Position numbers and translations under genes: made by a program. The notes beneath the pieces are model-generated. The model searched no databases. It was not told where the DNA came from and saw only the letters and a program-made list of their open reading frames with translations. From a virus: DNA of 22,070 bases. Positions 20,980-22,070 of this stretch are shown here, in pieces. The stretch is taken from positions 1 to 22,070 of the IMG/VR virus record IMGVR_UViG_3300027759_000468, one strand, 5' to 3'. The stretch's first letter is position 1. Every line of letters starts with the position of its first letter.

Positions 20980-22070
20980 ATGAATATTTTGGAGTACCGT
21001 CGCAAAGCAGCAGGCCACACCTTTCGTGAAGGTGGTGCCGGGGGTGATTACAGGGACAGTTCCGATGAACTTAGATATGCGCCTCAAGGTCCGACAGCAG
21101 CGCAAATTGCAAAATTAGCAGCACAAGTTGCCGCTAGAAAAAAGGTTGCTGATTTTCTAGGCATTTCTGTTTCAAACGTTTATCCGCAGTTTGGAACAAT
21201 GACTGTTGATGGCCGGGATAGCTCGGTTGAAGTCCCCGACCCCAACAACATCACTGGCTACGCTGTTAAGCATAGCGATACCGTTGGGTTGTTTTTTAAT
21301 GCCGCAGGTGACATAACTGGTACATATCTACCTAAAAAACAATTAAGTGGTTGGGAAGATTTTGGCAATTCTTTGGAAGATATGGCAAAGGCAGGCTTGC
21401 TTGTTCTCGGTGTTGTCAATGGTTTGGGTTGGCTAGCAAACGCTGCGGGCGTTGGCGCTGCGGGGGCTGCGGGGACTGCGGGCGCTGCGGGGACTGCTGG
21501 TTTAGATGCAATAGCAGAGACAATTGCAAACCTCAACACTGGGATAAATACCGCTTCTGCTGTTGCATCGGGACTGACTTTTACGGAAGCGCTGAACAAT
21601 CCCGGTGGAACGCTGGGTAAAGCACTGGGCATTACAAACCCAACATTAGCTAAATTAGCTGGAAATACCATCATTGAAGCCGCAAGAAATGGTGGCGATG
21701 TTGAAACAACAATTAAAAACGTAGCTACAACTTATGGGTTAGACCTTGTCGGATCACAAGTATCTTCTACGGTAAACCAATCTTTACAGGGTGTTGATCT
21801 TCCAGATTTTGTTAAATCAGGAATAACGCAAGGCGTTACTAGTCTTGTAAACGCAGCGTTTACTGATCAAAATCCCCTAAATGCATTGGCTGGCGCTGCA
21901 ATCGGAACAGCAGTAAATGGCATTGCTAATTCCATGCCGGGGTTTAATCAACTACCGCTAGCAGCCCAAAACGTAGCCAGAGCATCTATTGCAGCAGCGT
22001 TAGCCGGCAGAGACGTTACCAACGCAGCTCTGAATGCCGCGCTTGCAGAAGGCAAAAAAGCTGCCGCCAA
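20980..22070 (+). CDS. Ala-rich probable internal virion protein, N-terminal part (3' truncated)
   Basis: An ATG at 20980 opens a frame that remains open to the window end (over 360 codons). It begins MNILEYRRKAAGHTFREGGA, has a charged helical stretch (AAQIAKLAAQVAARKKVADF), a hydrophobic segment near residues 137-155 (GLLVLGVVNGLGWLANAAGV), a collagen-like Gly/Ala run (GAAGAAGTAGAAGTAG) and then a long, repetitive, mostly helical Ala/Asn/Thr-rich chain (NAALNAALAEGKKAAA at the edge). Large Ala-rich proteins after the tail nozzle gene are often ejected internal virion proteins of podoviruses; that reading is inference. No lytic transglycosylase motif is visible in the part shown. No strong ribosome-binding site is seen before the start. 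Confidence 0.6.
   Translation, partial: MNILEYRRKAAGHTFREGGAGGDYRDSSDELRYAPQGPTAAQIAKLAAQVAARKKVADFLGISVSNVYPQFGTMTVDGRDSSVEVPDPNNITGYAVKHSDTVGLFFNAAGDITGTYLPKKQLSGWEDFGNSLEDMAKAGLLVLGVVNGLGWLANAAGVGAAGAAGTAGAAGTAGLDAIAETIANLNTGINTASAVASGLTFTEALNNPGGTLGKALGITNPTLAKLAGNTIIEAARNGGDVETTIKNVATTYGLDLVGSQVSSTVNQSLQGVDLPDFVKSGITQGVTSLVNAAFTDQNPLNALAGAAIGTAVNGIANSMPGFNQLPLAAQNVARASIAAALAGRDVTNAALNAALAEGKKAAA

Noticed and set aside
21351-21620. Cys/Gly/Arg-rich forward frame in the last gene
   Set aside because: It overlaps the open frame from 20980 that continues to the window end; shadow of its Gly/Ala-rich part.
1-22070. tRNA genes, insertion sequences and integrase/att sites
   Set aside because: I saw no cloverleaf-like segment, transposase, integrase or paired att-like repeat, and coding sequence fills nearly all of the window.

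Overview
The window is a continuous stretch of the structural and lysis region of a tailed phage (Caudoviricetes), probably with a short, podovirus-like tail. Every supported gene is on the + strand. The genes are packed head to tail, with many ATGA, TGATG or TAATG overlaps. There is no tail-tape-measure gene, no sheath and no tube gene; instead there are adaptor-like proteins, a large nozzle-like protein and fibres. No terminase, polymerase, integrase, repressor, tRNA or host gene is present. The gene style suggests an uncultured aquatic phage of a Gram-negative host, but the host cannot be read from this sequence.

Head region (1-4456): the C-terminal end of a portal protein (truncated by the window edge), two very small proteins, a GroES-like co-chaperonin, an acidic coiled-coil scaffolding-type protein, a conserved protein of unknown function, a small virion protein and the major capsid protein. 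A strong intrinsic terminator follows the capsid gene (4463-4493). Post-capsid region (4531-8052): a beta-rich virion protein carrying an inserted repeat module, a Lys/Gly/Met-rich low-complexity protein, a second terminator with a UACG tetraloop (6640-6665), a small beta-rich protein, and three small, strongly basic proteins.

Tail region (8054-13242): a head-tail adaptor-like protein interrupted by a discoidin-like domain, a small zinc-ribbon protein, and two tail-fibre proteins. The second fibre ends in an S74-type intramolecular chaperone. Lysis region (13246-15056), lying inside the tail genes: two small soluble proteins, an XhlA-like membrane protein, a possible 19-residue micro-gene, a two-helix membrane protein, a three-helix holin-like protein and a GH24 lysozyme. 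Distal tail region (15086-22070): a second adaptor-like protein, a beta-rich tail protein, a 1166-residue nozzle/stabilisation-like protein, a small conserved protein, and the start of a long Ala-rich probable internal virion protein that runs off the window.

The most unusual content is a set of short beta-rich modules inserted into several otherwise ordinary virion proteins. The nozzle-like gene holds five copies of a 37-residue unit in exact 111-nt register (17841-18395), followed by five copies of a 48-residue unit in exact 144-nt register (from 18411; the last copy is shortened). A single fused copy of the two units, with the same internal spacing, sits in the neighbouring gene (15895-16140). 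The whole array appears to split another module, and a second copy of that split module, near the C-terminus of the same protein, is split at the equivalent point by a different insert. This is a nested, modular way of enlarging tail proteins.
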